DNA from: a virus
DNA length: 44,417 nt
IMG/VR virus record: IMGVR_UViG_3300030104_002244
Coordinates: 1 to 44,417 of that record
Direction: 5' to 3' (one strand)
Below, piece after piece: positions 16,214 to 24,139 of this stretch; the first letter of the stretch is position 1; each line of letters opens with the position of its first letter. The translations under genes and the position numbers were made by a program. Under the pieces are notes generated by a model that searched no databases, was not told the DNA's origin, and saw nothing but the letters and a program-made list of their open reading frames with translations.

Positions 16214-18256
16214 CTAAATTTCTCTCGTGTCAAGCCAATTCTTTCCTATTTTTGCTTCTAATAGTAAAGGTACATTAAAATCAATATCGTAGTATTGGTG
16301 GATGATGTCGTGCAGATTTTGATTTAGGTGTGCTACTGCCGCTATCACTTCATCCACCTCATTAGGATGCACATCGACTACTATCGAATCATGCACAGTA
16401 TTTACCAGACAACTATAGTGCTTGTCAAGTAATTTTTCAAATTCCAACAAAATAATTGGAACTATACATCCTGTGGCAAAACCTTGAACAGGATAATTCT
16501 TTATCATAGTAAAGAATGTTACACTACCATTGGGTCGTCTTTCAACTTGTGGAAATTCATATTGTCTACCTGATGGTATCGTAATTCTTTTTGTAGACAT
16601 AACCTCATCTGCCAAAGATTTATGCCAATTAAATATTCCCTTATACTTCTCATTAAAGTGTCTATAATATTCTGCTTCCGCTTTCGTTCTGCCATATCCA
16701 CTTGCCCCGTAAAGCGGAGCGAATGTATGCATCTTAGCTACCTGACGGCTCGTAGGCTGTCCCGCATCAGATATAATCTTAGCAGTATAACTATGCACAT
16801 CGAAACCTGTTTTTACCTCTTCCATAGCCACCTTATCCTGTGACAAATATGCCGCCACTCTAAACTCCAATTGAGCAAAATCAGCTTCTAGTATCTGTCC
16901 ATTTTCAAAACGTGAAACAAATACTTTCTTAACAGGAAATGTGCCACCTCGCGGCATGTTTTGCATGTTAGGACTTCTACCACTAAATCTTCCTGTAGAT
17001 GTAATGTGTTGCGTTAATCCCACATGTAAGAAACCATCAGGTTTTGTAAATGTTTTAATACCATGAACAAATGCAGACAAGTATGAATCTAAAGCAGATA
17101 GCCTTTTCACATTAGCTATAAACTTAGCTTGTGGAATCAAGTTATTCGCTGTTGCTTGATTCTGTAACACATCAAGATCACCTTTTGCAGTAGAAAAACC
17201 ATTAGCACTCACCCAAGATTTATTTGTAGGTTTGAATCGTAGCCCTGCGATAGATTGGGATGGTATCAATAGAAACCCCTCACCTAAACACTTCTTACAA
17301 ATATTAGGTTTCTTAAATAGAGTACCATCTTTCCTAGTTTTGTATATCCTTTTGTCGCCCTTACACTCATCACATTGTATAGCTTTAGTTTTATACATAG
17401 GAACAGTATTCTGCTCCACACATTGATTAAAAGCTTTCTTGTCTTTAATAAAGTGAAACAGTTCTTCTCCCCATACTTTCTTATCAATAACTTTTCTACT
17501 GTAGATAACTTGTGATAATTGTTCAGGACTATTCAAATTAATAGGGGTATCTCCCATTAACACTTTCATTTGATCGGACAACTCAAATATTATATTTGTC
17601 TTTTCCTGTTCAAACTCGTTTCGCACTTTCTCTAGTTCCATCTCGTCAACTTTCATGCCATTCATGTACATGCGAGTTAATGTCTTGCAGACTTTATTCT
17701 TAATATCTAAGACTTTACGCAAAGATTGATTCTCTTGGTCTTGATATCTTTTAAACAATGCCCAATACAGACAACGAGTTACTCGTATATCATCTTTCAA
17801 GTAACTACTTAATTCAGCATGTGGTATATCCCTAGTCGTGTAACCTTTTTTAAAATACTCTTTTAGTATTCCTGACTTACCCTGTGGCAATTCGTATCTC
17901 TCTGCACACTTCTCCAAAGACAGACCCTTTTTCATTCCTCTACATAAGACATACTCAGCTAACATCGTGTCATATATATCACAATCAAAATTGAATCCAC
18001 AATTCCACAACCATTGTAAATCATGTTGAGCATTATGCATGATCAATAATGATGCATCTTCAAGTAGACGCTTTAATTTACTAGTGCCATCAGGTTGCTT
18101 CTCAGCATGGTCAAAGGTAAATACAATTGGCTCACCATTACCATTTGCATCCCCAACACCCACCATTGTTAAAGTATTAGTTGGTTCATATGGATCAAGG
18201 TGTAGCTTGCCATCTCTTGTAATTACTGTGTTTTCTACATCAACTACTAATTTCAT
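16214..18256 (-). CDS. polA: Family A DNA polymerase with DnaJ-type zinc-ribbon insertion
   Basis: 680 aa. The 3'-5' exonuclease motifs are present: D6-x-E8, HNAQHDLQWL (D79) and YLKDDIRV (D155/D156). Polymerase motif A is LEADFAQLEFR (D459), motif B is RQVAKMHTFAPLYG and motif C is VHDSIVV. The position equal to E. coli Pol I F762 is Phe (F512). Between the two halves (about residues 290-330) lies a DnaJ-like zinc ribbon: C295-x2-C298-x-G and C320-x2-C323-x-G-x-G. This insert is the hallmark reported for HMO-2011. The replicative role follows from the adjoining helicase and primase. A palindromic operator lies just upstream of its ribosome site. Confidence 0.95.
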   Translation of the reverse strand: MKLVVDVENTVITRDGKLHLDPYEPTNTLTMVGVGDANGNGEPIVFTFDHAEKQPDGTSKLKRLLEDASLLIMHNAQHDLQWLWNCGFNFDCDIYDTMLAEYVLCRGMKKGLSLEKCAERYELPQGKSGILKEYFKKGYTTRDIPHAELSSYLKDDIRVTRCLYWALFKRYQDQENQSLRKVLDIKNKVCKTLTRMYMNGMKVDEMELEKVRNEFEQEKTNIIFELSDQMKVLMGDTPINLNSPEQLSQVIYSRKVIDKKVWGEELFHFIKDKKAFNQCVEQNTVPMYKTKAIQCDECKGDKRIYKTRKDGTLFKKPNICKKCLGEGFLLIPSQSIAGLRFKPTNKSWVSANGFSTAKGDLDVLQNQATANNLIPQAKFIANVKRLSALDSYLSAFVHGIKTFTKPDGFLHVGLTQHITSTGRFSGRSPNMQNMPRGGTFPVKKVFVSRFENGQILEADFAQLEFRVAAYLSQDKVAMEEVKTGFDVHSYTAKIISDAGQPTSRQVAKMHTFAPLYGASGYGRTKAEAEYYRHFNEKYKGIFNWHKSLADEVMSTKRITIPSGRQYEFPQVERRPNGSVTFFTMIKNYPVQGFATGCIVPIILLEFEKLLDKHYSCLVNTVHDSIVVDVHPNEVDEVIAAVAHLNQNLHDIIHQYYDIDFNVPLLLEAKIGKNWLDTREI

Positions 18257-18270
18257 TTTATGCTCCTAAT

Positions 18271-18284
18271 ATGTCATGTGACAT
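18271..18284. promoter_or_regulatory. Palindromic operator, copy 1 (upstream of DNA polymerase)
   Basis: ATGTCATGTGACAT: arms ATGTCA and TGACAT around TG. It lies between the helicase stop and the DNA polymerase start, 14 nt from the ATG at 18256. On the minus strand the flank GTACCATAGTGAA precedes it, almost identical to the flank of copy 2 (GTACAATAGTGAA). Confidence 0.75.
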
Positions 18285-18286
18285 TT

Positions 18287-18303
18287 CACTATGGTACATA
18301 GTG
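18287..18303. other. Perfect inverted repeat at the helicase stop
   Basis: CACTATG-GTA-CATAGTG has seven-base arms around three bases. It covers the last helicase codons and lies 2 bp from operator copy 1. It may form an RNA hairpin at the helicase/polymerase junction, without a T run. Confidence 0.55.
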
Positions 18304-19509
18304 TGATTTTTCTTTATCTAATCGACAAGTAATACTTCCATGCCAACCATTTAATTTATTTTTAGAAACCACAATATGTCTTATATCACTTTCCTCTTCC
18401 CCTTCTAGTGGTGGATCTTTAGATAAAAGTAACATCAAATCTGTTTCAGCCGCCTTACCTGTCTTAGACCCTTCAAGCATAGATTGATTAGGTGTGACTC
18501 TGCCCTCTGCTTCCGCAGACAATTGGCTCATCCATATTACAGCACAGCCATATATCTTTGCCATGTTTCTAGCATGAATAGCGGCATCTTTTAAATACAC
18601 ATCTGATTTGTCACTACTTCTTACTGCAAATTTATCTCCCATGTCTAGCACAACAATGTCAGGTTTACTTGCTTTAATGGTAAGCTCCACCCAATTCATA
18701 TCATTGCCTGTGCAATCTAGAATACTTAGTCTATTTCTAACTTCCTTATATAGCAAACCTGCCTTTGCAGGATTATTCTTAATATCACGTAATGTCATAC
18801 CTGTTGCCGCAGTTAAGTATCTAGAGCCTACCCTATGATATGCTTCTTCATTTGTCAATACTATGCATCTAGCACCTTGACTAACGAATCCACCAGGACC
18901 TGCTATAACTGATGCTTGGAAAGATGTTTTTCCTGTGTTAGGTCTTGCACCAATCATAACTAAGTGACCATCGCTGATGCCCTCAATCTTATCTTTAAGA
19001 GTAGGTAAATTGAATTTCCATTTAGCTTCTAGGTCATTGAGTCTTAAAAGTGTTTCAATACTAATATCTTCCCAATCAATCTGGATGTTAGGTAGAAAGT
19101 TATCATTGTGCTTTTCAATCATTCTTCGCAATGGCTCAAGTGAAGTAGTAGAACCATTCACATAATCAAAACCAATATTGGCTATCTCCTCTCCAAGTGA
19201 CTGTCTAAATAAGCTAGATAGAACATCACTAGCTATTTCACTATTCATAGGTTGTTGTTTCTCAAGTTTTGCAAAGAGTCCATTGTATACTTGCCTATTG
19301 GAAGTAGTCATAGTTGGATTGTTAGCATTAAATAATGCTTGCAACTCATCAACAGACAAACTCTTCTCGTATTTTTTCATTGCGTAATCCAAGACTTGCT
19401 TAATCTTGACCACATCTTTTGAAAAAATCTTATCTGGTGATTTAACACCCTTATGTTCTGTGTAAAAATCTCTATCCATGAGAGATCGTATCAATGCCAA
19501 CTCTGTCAT
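18289..19509 (-). CDS. DnaB/T7 gp4-type replicative helicase (RecA fold), stand-alone
   Basis: 406 aa. Walker A is GARPNTGKTSF (residues 187-197), followed by LTNEEAYHRVGSR with the conserved Glu pair, Walker B IVVLDMGD and a later IWMSQLSAEAEGR (H2/H3-like Gln). The N-terminal ~170 residues contain no zinc finger or Toprim; primase is encoded separately by the next upstream gene, overlapping by four bases (ATGA). It would unwind DNA ahead of the family A polymerase. Together the two genes equal a split T7 gp4. Confidence 0.9.
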   Translation of the reverse strand: MTELALIRSLMDRDFYTEHKGVKSPDKIFSKDVVKIKQVLDYAMKKYEKSLSVDELQALFNANNPTMTTSNRQVYNGLFAKLEKQQPMNSEIASDVLSSLFRQSLGEEIANIGFDYVNGSTTSLEPLRRMIEKHNDNFLPNIQIDWEDISIETLLRLNDLEAKWKFNLPTLKDKIEGISDGHLVMIGARPNTGKTSFQASVIAGPGGFVSQGARCIVLTNEEAYHRVGSRYLTAATGMTLRDIKNNPAKAGLLYKEVRNRLSILDCTGNDMNWVELTIKASKPDIVVLDMGDKFAVRSSDKSDVYLKDAAIHARNMAKIYGCAVIWMSQLSAEAEGRVTPNQSMLEGSKTGKAAETDLMLLLSKDPPLEGEEESDIRHIVVSKNKLNGWHGSITCRLDKEKSHYVP

Positions 19510-20300
19510 ATTAAAACCTTTTTCAACCTTTCTATATCTTGCACTCTCCTATATTTTATATCATCTGTCAAGTTAAATGCAATAGTATTTGCAACAAAAT
19601 TTCTTATTTCCTTCGTGTAAGCAATTGTCTTCTTCTTAGCATCAGGATCAAGAGCAACTACTATTGTATCATAGTTACACAAAAATTCCTTGTGCTTGTG
19701 ATTTAATGATGTGCCTAATATAGCCACCCCATCTGTTTCAGGTATCGTATCGTAAATTACTAAAGCAGACAAAACATCCTCAACGATAATTGCTTTCTTT
19801 CTCTTTGAGAGAGAATGTTGAACATAAAAATCTGCCCTGCCACTATATCTAAGCCACTTAGGATTCTTACCATTTAAACTTCTACCAATAGCATCAATCA
19901 AATTACCCCTACCATCTCTAATTGGAAAAACAACACGATCATCTTTAACATCATACATAATATATGCAGATGAAAGATTTTTTAGCAATCCCCATCGTGA
20001 CATAAATGCCTTGATGATAGGTTTGCTTATGTCGTGAGTAACATAGTCAGGCATTCTAAATGTTTCTGTTACATTTTCAACAGTTTTCGATTTATTTACC
20101 AAGTTATATATATCCTCACGATTAAGACCAATATTATTTTTACCTTTTAATTCACAAGATAAACGATAACAATTGTAAAGAACTGTTCCATCCACCTTAG
20201 ATGCAGTAAAAGTATTTTTACCTTTACATGAAGGGCAATCACTTCTAATGCTATCTCCCTCACATATCTGTAATTCACTTATATATGTATTAATAAACAT
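19506..20300 (-). CDS. DNA primase (zinc-binding plus Toprim), stand-alone
   Basis: 264 aa. The N-terminus has a zinc-binding set C22-x2-C25, C44 and C49. The middle region (WGLLKNLSSAYIMYDVKDDR, then VVFPIRDGRGNLIDAIGR) matches the T7 gp4/DnaG RNA polymerase domain. Toprim motifs are IVEDVLSAL (catalytic Glu) and VALDPDA (D-x-D). It makes RNA primers for lagging-strand synthesis and is translationally coupled to the helicase. A candidate promoter lies upstream at 20360-20332. Confidence 0.9.
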   Translation of the reverse strand: MFINTYISELQICEGDSIRSDCPSCKGKNTFTASKVDGTVLYNCYRLSCELKGKNNIGLNREDIYNLVNKSKTVENVTETFRMPDYVTHDISKPIIKAFMSRWGLLKNLSSAYIMYDVKDDRVVFPIRDGRGNLIDAIGRSLNGKNPKWLRYSGRADFYVQHSLSKRKKAIIVEDVLSALVIYDTIPETDGVAILGTSLNHKHKEFLCNYDTIVVALDPDAKKKTIAYTKEIRNFVANTIAFNLTDDIKYRRVQDIERLKKVLI

Positions 20301-20331
20301 TTAAATGTTCCACTTAGATGATATTTACAAT

Positions 20332-20360
20332 AATATTGCATTAACTTTTTCATTTGTCAA
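20332..20360 (-). promoter_or_regulatory. Candidate sigma70-like promoter for primase-helicase
   Basis: Minus strand TTGACA (20360-20355), then AATATT at 17 nt (20337-20332) or TATTAT at 19 nt. It lies in the 74-nt gap between integrase stop and primase start, where no gene is seen. The -10 box is imperfect. Confidence 0.4.
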
Positions 20361-20374
20361 GACCCTCCCATAAA

Positions 20375-21481
20375 TTAATATAAAGACTGTCGCTTAGATA
20401 ACGCACTTTTTGATGAATTGAGTGTGTGTTTCACATAAGGAGTCACAGATTGCACATTTTGATGCCCACTCACAGACATTATTTGTGTTATGTCCACACC
20501 AGACTCCACCATCTCTGTAATCCCTGTTCTACGCATGTCCATTATCTGTAACTCACTAGGAAGACCACAAGCATCCTTTATCTGATTTGCAAAGGCAGAC
20601 ACTTGTGTTGAACTATAAGGTCTGTAGCCCCCTTTAAATGGCTTTACAGAGGGTGCAACATATTCTTGAAAACCAAAATCATCTTTTTGCTTACGTAACA
20701 TCCTAGCTAAATTGTCTGATATGGGCAAAAAAACCTCTGCTCTCCTCTTGGATTGCTCTAATGTAAGCAATTGCTCGTCTAAATTAACGCTGACCCACTT
20801 TAAAGTTCGCATATCCCCCACCCTCTGACACCATTCGTATGCCATATGAGATATCAATCCAATATTTCTCCATTTCCACTTGCTATAAGCCATATCTAGA
20901 AACATTCTGACCTGATCTTGTGTCCACATTACCTTTCTAGGCAACTCCTTTTGTTTTTCGATCCCAATGAGAGGGTTTGATGGGATAATATCATACTCAA
21001 TTGCTACATTAAGCACTTTTCTTAGCACAGAGTGTGTTATATTAGCAGTTCTCACCCCACGTTGTAGCCATTTTTCATATGCAACCTTGATATCTGCCCT
21101 AGATAACTGTCCTAGCTTAATATTTTGCAATGTTTTGCTACCAACCCTAGTCATCAACGCAGATTGCACTAAATTTCTGTAATCTCTCTTCGTTTGCTCA
21201 CGTAACTTGTTGAAACTGTGTGTTGTTTGGTAAAATCTAAATAAAGCATAAACTGTGCTTTTGTCAGTTGGTATTTTACTAGAAATTTGTCTTTTCTTCC
21301 ACTCTTCTAGCTTTTTATTCTGTTCTTCTATCAACTGAAATGATTTCCACCTCTCAGCTTCGCATCTCATAGGATGTACGATGCCCAATGCTACAACATT
21401 CATCGGTGGATTGTATTCCCACCACTTACTTCCATCAGAATCACGTACTACCCTTACATGTTTTGGTATTTTCTTATTCAT
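20375..21481 (-). CDS. int: Tyrosine recombinase / phage integrase
   Basis: 368 aa. A SAM-like core-binding part (about residues 70-165) is followed by the catalytic domain. It contains EWCQRVGDMRTLKW (first Arg), QSKRRAEVFLP (Lys on the beta hairpin), MDMRRTGITEM (second Arg), SGHQNVQ (His) and TPYVKHT (nucleophile Tyr), so all catalytic residues appear present. It implies site-specific integration or circular-to-linear resolution. It lies between accessory genes and the primase, read in the same direction. Operator copy 2 sits 17 nt upstream of its ATG. No excisionase, repressor or attP can be recognised in this window. Confidence 0.92.
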   Translation of the reverse strand: MNKKIPKHVRVVRDSDGSKWWEYNPPMNVVALGIVHPMRCEAERWKSFQLIEEQNKKLEEWKKRQISSKIPTDKSTVYALFRFYQTTHSFNKLREQTKRDYRNLVQSALMTRVGSKTLQNIKLGQLSRADIKVAYEKWLQRGVRTANITHSVLRKVLNVAIEYDIIPSNPLIGIEKQKELPRKVMWTQDQVRMFLDMAYSKWKWRNIGLISHMAYEWCQRVGDMRTLKWVSVNLDEQLLTLEQSKRRAEVFLPISDNLARMLRKQKDDFGFQEYVAPSVKPFKGGYRPYSSTQVSAFANQIKDACGLPSELQIMDMRRTGITEMVESGVDITQIMSVSGHQNVQSVTPYVKHTLNSSKSALSKRQSLY

Positions 21482-21498
21482 AATCTCTCCTTTTTAAC

Positions 21499-21512
21499 AT
21501 GTCACATGACAT
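21499..21512. promoter_or_regulatory. Palindromic operator, copy 2 (upstream of integrase)
   Basis: ATGTCACATGACAT, 17 nt before the integrase ATG. On the minus strand it is preceded by GTACAATAGTGAA, matching the flank of copy 1 except one base. TACAAT here could serve as a -10 box. Confidence 0.75.
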
Positions 21513-21516
21513 TTCA

Positions 21517-21774
21517 CTATTGTACTTTATAAACTGTGAGTACATCTGTATCTGCACCTCCAATATTTGCTTTATCATAAAAATCTATAACATTATCTGC
21601 TGCAATTGTCAATATATGTTCAGCATTTTCTGAATGATGCACATACATACTCATCAGAGCATAGATAGTAGACAATATATCTTCCTCATCCATGTTCTTA
21701 GGCAGAATTGCACCTATAGTTTCCATCATTTTAGCAAAGACAACAGGATTTTTTATATGTTCATACCTATTCAT
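21517..21774 (-). CDS. 85-aa protein of unknown function
   Basis: Starts ATG 21774, overlapping the preceding gene by 8 nt. It is all-alpha in appearance, acidic, with no Cys and no membrane segment (begins MNRYEHIKNPVVFAK). It is the last gene before the integrase and operator copy 2. I do not recognise a family. Confidence 0.65.
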   Translation of the reverse strand: MNRYEHIKNPVVFAKMMETIGAILPKNMDEEDILSTIYALMSMYVHHSENAEHILTIAADNVIDFYDKANIGGADTDVLTVYKVQ

Positions 21775-21919
21775 AAGCTATCTCCTCACCATACTTAAAT
21801 TTATTCCTTTTATAAGGTTTCTTCTTCCCTTTTTTAGGTGGCACAACTTGTGGTGACTTCCGATCAGTTAACATAGCCTTTGCGATTGGATTCACACGCA
21901 CTATTTTTAATTTTTTCAT
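21767..21919 (-). CDS. 50-aa basic peptide with NPIAKAM motif
   Basis: Start chosen at ATG 21919 because GTGGAGAG lies upstream; a longer frame to 21979 lacks a ribosome site. The peptide reads VRVNPIAKAML, then SPQVVPPKKGKKKPYKRNK, a pattern of small basic phage peptides with an N-terminal NP(L/I)AKA motif and a Lys-rich tail. Its basic tail suggests nucleic-acid binding. Function unknown. Confidence 0.65.
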   Translation of the reverse strand: MKKLKIVRVNPIAKAMLTDRKSPQVVPPKKGKKKPYKRNKFKYGEEIAYE

Positions 21920-22055
21920 CGTTCTCTCCACATATTGTAACTCGTGGGTAGTTCCACATACTGACAAATCGTTTTTCAATATGTAGCTCCCACAAATAAG
22001 CGATTACTATAATAAATAGTAAACTCTTCCACCTATTTACTGTCCATAAAACCAT
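21864..22055 (-). CDS. Possible small single-span membrane protein
   Basis: 63 codons from ATG 22055, inside the end of the preceding gene. It has one hydrophobic stretch (SLLFIIVIAYLW) and would fill the 113-nt gap between 22033 and 21919, but its end overlaps the basic 50-aa gene in another frame. No clear ribosome site. Weakly supported. Confidence 0.25.
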   Translation of the reverse strand: MVLWTVNRWKSLLFIIVIAYLWELHIEKRFVSMWNYPRVTICGENDEKIKNSACESNRKGYVN

Positions 22056-22278
22056 CGTCAACTGCCATGTCAAGCTTGAACTCCTCACTAATCTTAGCTT
22101 TAGTTCTACTTAAATGAGTAAAGATTGCAGATACAAGTTCAGGATGTCTTTGCAATATCTCTACACGATCAGGAGCTAGAGCTTGTGAATCATACTTTAA
22201 TTCATACTCTTCCCTAATTTTTAATATCGCAGTTTGTAAATAATAATCTATTAATAATTTATCTTTATCGTATTTCAT
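22033..22278 (-). CDS. 81-aa helical protein of unknown function
   Basis: ATG 22278 overlaps the preceding stop (ATGA). Mostly helical and charged (starts MKYDKDKLLIDYYLQTAI), no motif. Its tight coupling to the genes on either side supports it as real. Unrecognised. Confidence 0.65.
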   Translation of the reverse strand: MKYDKDKLLIDYYLQTAILKIREEYELKYDSQALAPDRVEILQRHPELVSAIFTHLSRTKAKISEEFKLDMAVDDGFMDSK

Positions 22279-22463
22279 TCGTAAACTCTCCCATACTTAT
22301 ATGCTATTTGATTTCTATTCTTCATCAGAACATCCCTAACAAAGTCTGCAACCTTTTGAGTTTCAGCTACTGTCAAGCCACTTAGTGTGACCTTGAATGC
22401 TTCAGATAAATCTCCAACCATATCAACTTGTTCAAGCGTGAACTTTATGTTTTTTACTGTCAT
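22275..22463 (-). CDS. 62-aa protein of unknown function
   Basis: ATG 22463 lies inside the end of the ABC-ATPase/GNAT gene (32-nt overlap). The product begins MTVKNIKFTLEQVDMVGDLS and is predicted alpha-helical. No family recognised. It is co-translated with the 81-aa gene that follows. Confidence 0.62.
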   Translation of the reverse strand: MTVKNIKFTLEQVDMVGDLSEAFKVTLSGLTVAETQKVADFVRDVLMKNRNQIAYKYGRVYE

Positions 22464-23616
22464 TGTATACCTCTAACCATTTAGGATCGTAAGACTTCCT
22501 GTTCTCACCTATGTACTCATGTGAGTAACAGATGCGTTTCTTTTCTAGTGGAAAGTGATGCCAACTCTTACTGTTGCCACTCTTTGATCTGTCCACCAAG
22601 TTTGTAGCAGTTGGTCGCCATAATGGTGACTTCTGCCTATACTCGCCCATGCGTATGTGACTAGTCTTAGAGAAATATCGCAAGCCTTGTTCAATGTGCA
22701 TGTCAGCAATCGTATCAGATAATCGTGTACCTAAACCAATACCTTGAAAGTCAGGTAGACATACTGTCCTACACTCTCGCCACTTCATGCGAATGTCACC
22801 CTCATATAAACCTGGTGTCCGACCGGGTAGACAGATAGATGATGCGAATGCTACAAGTTCATCTCCCCACTTAGCTATCCATGAACGAGTAGCATGTGGT
22901 AGCTTGTGATTTAGATAGTGATGGTTCTTAAACATTTCCCATTTGTCTCGCTGACATCTGTAAATACTAAGCTCAATTGTGGGTCTGACCCATCGCCTTT
23001 GTGACCCCCTCGACACAAGCTGTTTTGTGTCTGTGTTATATACCCAATCTGGCTCAAGCCATTCAATGATGTCATCATGGCACGATGCAAATACAATGTG
23101 CGATAGTCCTTGCTTACGTATGTACTTAGCCACACTAGAACTGCATGACTTAGCCACATTACGATTGACTACTGATGTGAACTCATCAATGACTGCACCA
23201 TAACTTAACTTACGTGCCAAGTCCGCTCTGAACCCCTCACCATTTGATACGACATGTCTAGGTTTTGCCCATGTAGGCACACTATTCAAGCCAACTGCAC
23301 TCAATCTCTCAATGGCATTGTCTACATCACCAAAATGACTAGCGATTGACATATCTTTGACCCATACAGGTTTGTATTCCTCACCAAACTGTTTCAAGAT
23401 TGATGATTTACCTGACCCACTTGATCCTACGATCAAACCTATGTTGAACTCTAATGGATTGCCATTGTCATAGGTCATTATCTGATCATGTAAGTTAGGC
23501 ACTTCAAATGACGTTGTATAAGTATCGCCCTCGTGATCATGGAATAGATCAAAGAGTTTGTATATCTTTTTGTCTACATCGGTAGCTTGTATGCTACTCG
23601 TTAGTATCTCACCCAT
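22432..23616 (-). CDS. ABC-type ATPase fused to a GNAT acetyltransferase (COG2401-like)
   Basis: 394 aa from ATG 23616, behind AGGAGAAAG; the longer frame from 23634 is less likely. The N-terminal half is an ABC ATPase without membrane spans: Walker A GSSGSGKSS (64-72), a signature-like SNGEGFRADLA (124-134), Walker B AVIDEF (141-146) and H-loop ASCHDD (near 180). The C-terminal half starts near residue 211 and is GNAT-like: NHHYLNHKLP, then CRTVCLPDFQGIGLG (282-296), the acetyl-CoA loop Q-x-x-G-x-G. This order matches COG2401 proteins. The substrate is unknown. Resemblance to Mom-like acyltransferases that modify DNA bases is a hypothesis. It sits amid small accessory genes between DUF932 and the integrase. 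Confidence 0.82.
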   Translation of the reverse strand: MGEILTSSIQATDVDKKIYKLFDLFHDHEGDTYTTSFEVPNLHDQIMTYDNGNPLEFNIGLIVGSSGSGKSSILKQFGEEYKPVWVKDMSIASHFGDVDNAIERLSAVGLNSVPTWAKPRHVVSNGEGFRADLARKLSYGAVIDEFTSVVNRNVAKSCSSSVAKYIRKQGLSHIVFASCHDDIIEWLEPDWVYNTDTKQLVSRGSQRRWVRPTIELSIYRCQRDKWEMFKNHHYLNHKLPHATRSWIAKWGDELVAFASSICLPGRTPGLYEGDIRMKWRECRTVCLPDFQGIGLGTRLSDTIADMHIEQGLRYFSKTSHIRMGEYRQKSPLWRPTATNLVDRSKSGNSKSWHHFPLEKKRICYSHEYIGENRKSYDPKWLEVYNDSKKHKVHA

Positions 23617-23797
23617 ATTCTTTCTCCTGTGCATAATCCCAAACTCGTATAAATTTTTCTAGCCACAATAACTGTGTTGCATTGAACCTACCCTCTTCGT
23701 GAAAGTATCTCTCTTCAAACGCACAACTCAAAGGCTGAACTCCTTGCTCATCTCCCCACTTGTTGTATAGGGTAGTTAACTTATCTAATGTTATCAT
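23609..23797 (-). CDS. 62-aa protein of unknown function
   Basis: Begins MITLDKLTTLYNKWGDEQG. It is Trp/aromatic-rich and helical. ATG 23797 overlaps the preceding stop (ATGA), and the gene runs 8 nt into the ATPase-GNAT start, supplying that gene's ribosome site. No family recognised. Confidence 0.65.
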   Translation of the reverse strand: MITLDKLTTLYNKWGDEQGVQPLSCAFEERYFHEEGRFNATQLLWLEKFIRVWDYAQEKEYG

Positions 23798-23970
23798 CGT
23801 GATTGCTCCTCAAATTTATGTTCCAACAACTTATCTATAACATTATCTAGCTGATTAATCAATAGGTTGTTGCCCATACTAGCCACTTGTTCAATGAGAT
23901 CTTGTGTGCTTGTCACCATAATCTCATCATTGATTTGCTCTCTTAAAGCATCATTGTGTATATTACTCAT
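23794..23970 (-). CDS. 58-aa acidic helical protein of unknown function
   Basis: ATG 23970, stop TGA 23796-23794 overlapping the next start. It starts MSNIHNDALREQIND and ends with FEEQSR; the codons of this end provide a GAGGAG ribosome site for the next gene. Helical, with Leu/Ile heptads near residues 35-50. Function unknown. Confidence 0.6.
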   Translation of the reverse strand: MSNIHNDALREQINDEIMVTSTQDLIEQVASMGNNLLINQLDNVIDKLLEHKFEEQSR

Positions 23971-24121
23971 TTAAGTTTACCTCTTCCTCTTCTGTCCATT
24001 CTTCAAATTCATCATCAATTTCTTTTTTGCTTGCAGACAATAACCACTTCCAATGATTAGGGGGAACTGATTTTTGATTACACAAAATACAAAATTCTGC
24101 TTTTTTAATGGTAATAATCAT
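23963..24121 (-). CDS. 52-aa CxxC protein with acidic tail
   Basis: ATG 24121 behind GAGAGGAC; stop 23965-23963 overlaps the next gene's start. The N-terminus has a single C-x2-C knuckle (EFCILCNQKS) and the C-terminal half is very acidic (EIDDEFEEWTEEEE). Two more ligands would be needed for zinc unless it dimerises. Unknown function. Confidence 0.62.
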   Translation of the reverse strand: MIITIKKAEFCILCNQKSVPPNHWKWLLSASKKEIDDEFEEWTEEEEVNLNE

Positions 24122-24139
24122 CTCTGTCCTCTCTCATAT

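Noticed and set aside
16510-17500. A separate DnaJ-like chaperone gene within the polymerase region
   Set aside because: The CxxCxG repeats are in frame with the polymerase, with exonuclease and polymerase motifs intact on both sides; it is an insertion domain.
18258-18284. Short upstream frames starting at the ATG inside operator copies 1 and 2
   Set aside because: 8-12 codons, no ribosome site; a consequence of the palindrome beginning with ATG.
20301-21516. attP core beside the integrase
   Set aside because: No tRNA 3'-end-like sequence or core repeat visible on either side; needs a host genome to locate.
22911-23203. Frames on both strands inside the ATPase-GNAT gene
   Set aside because: Out-of-frame shadows of a gene with clear motifs across the same stretch.
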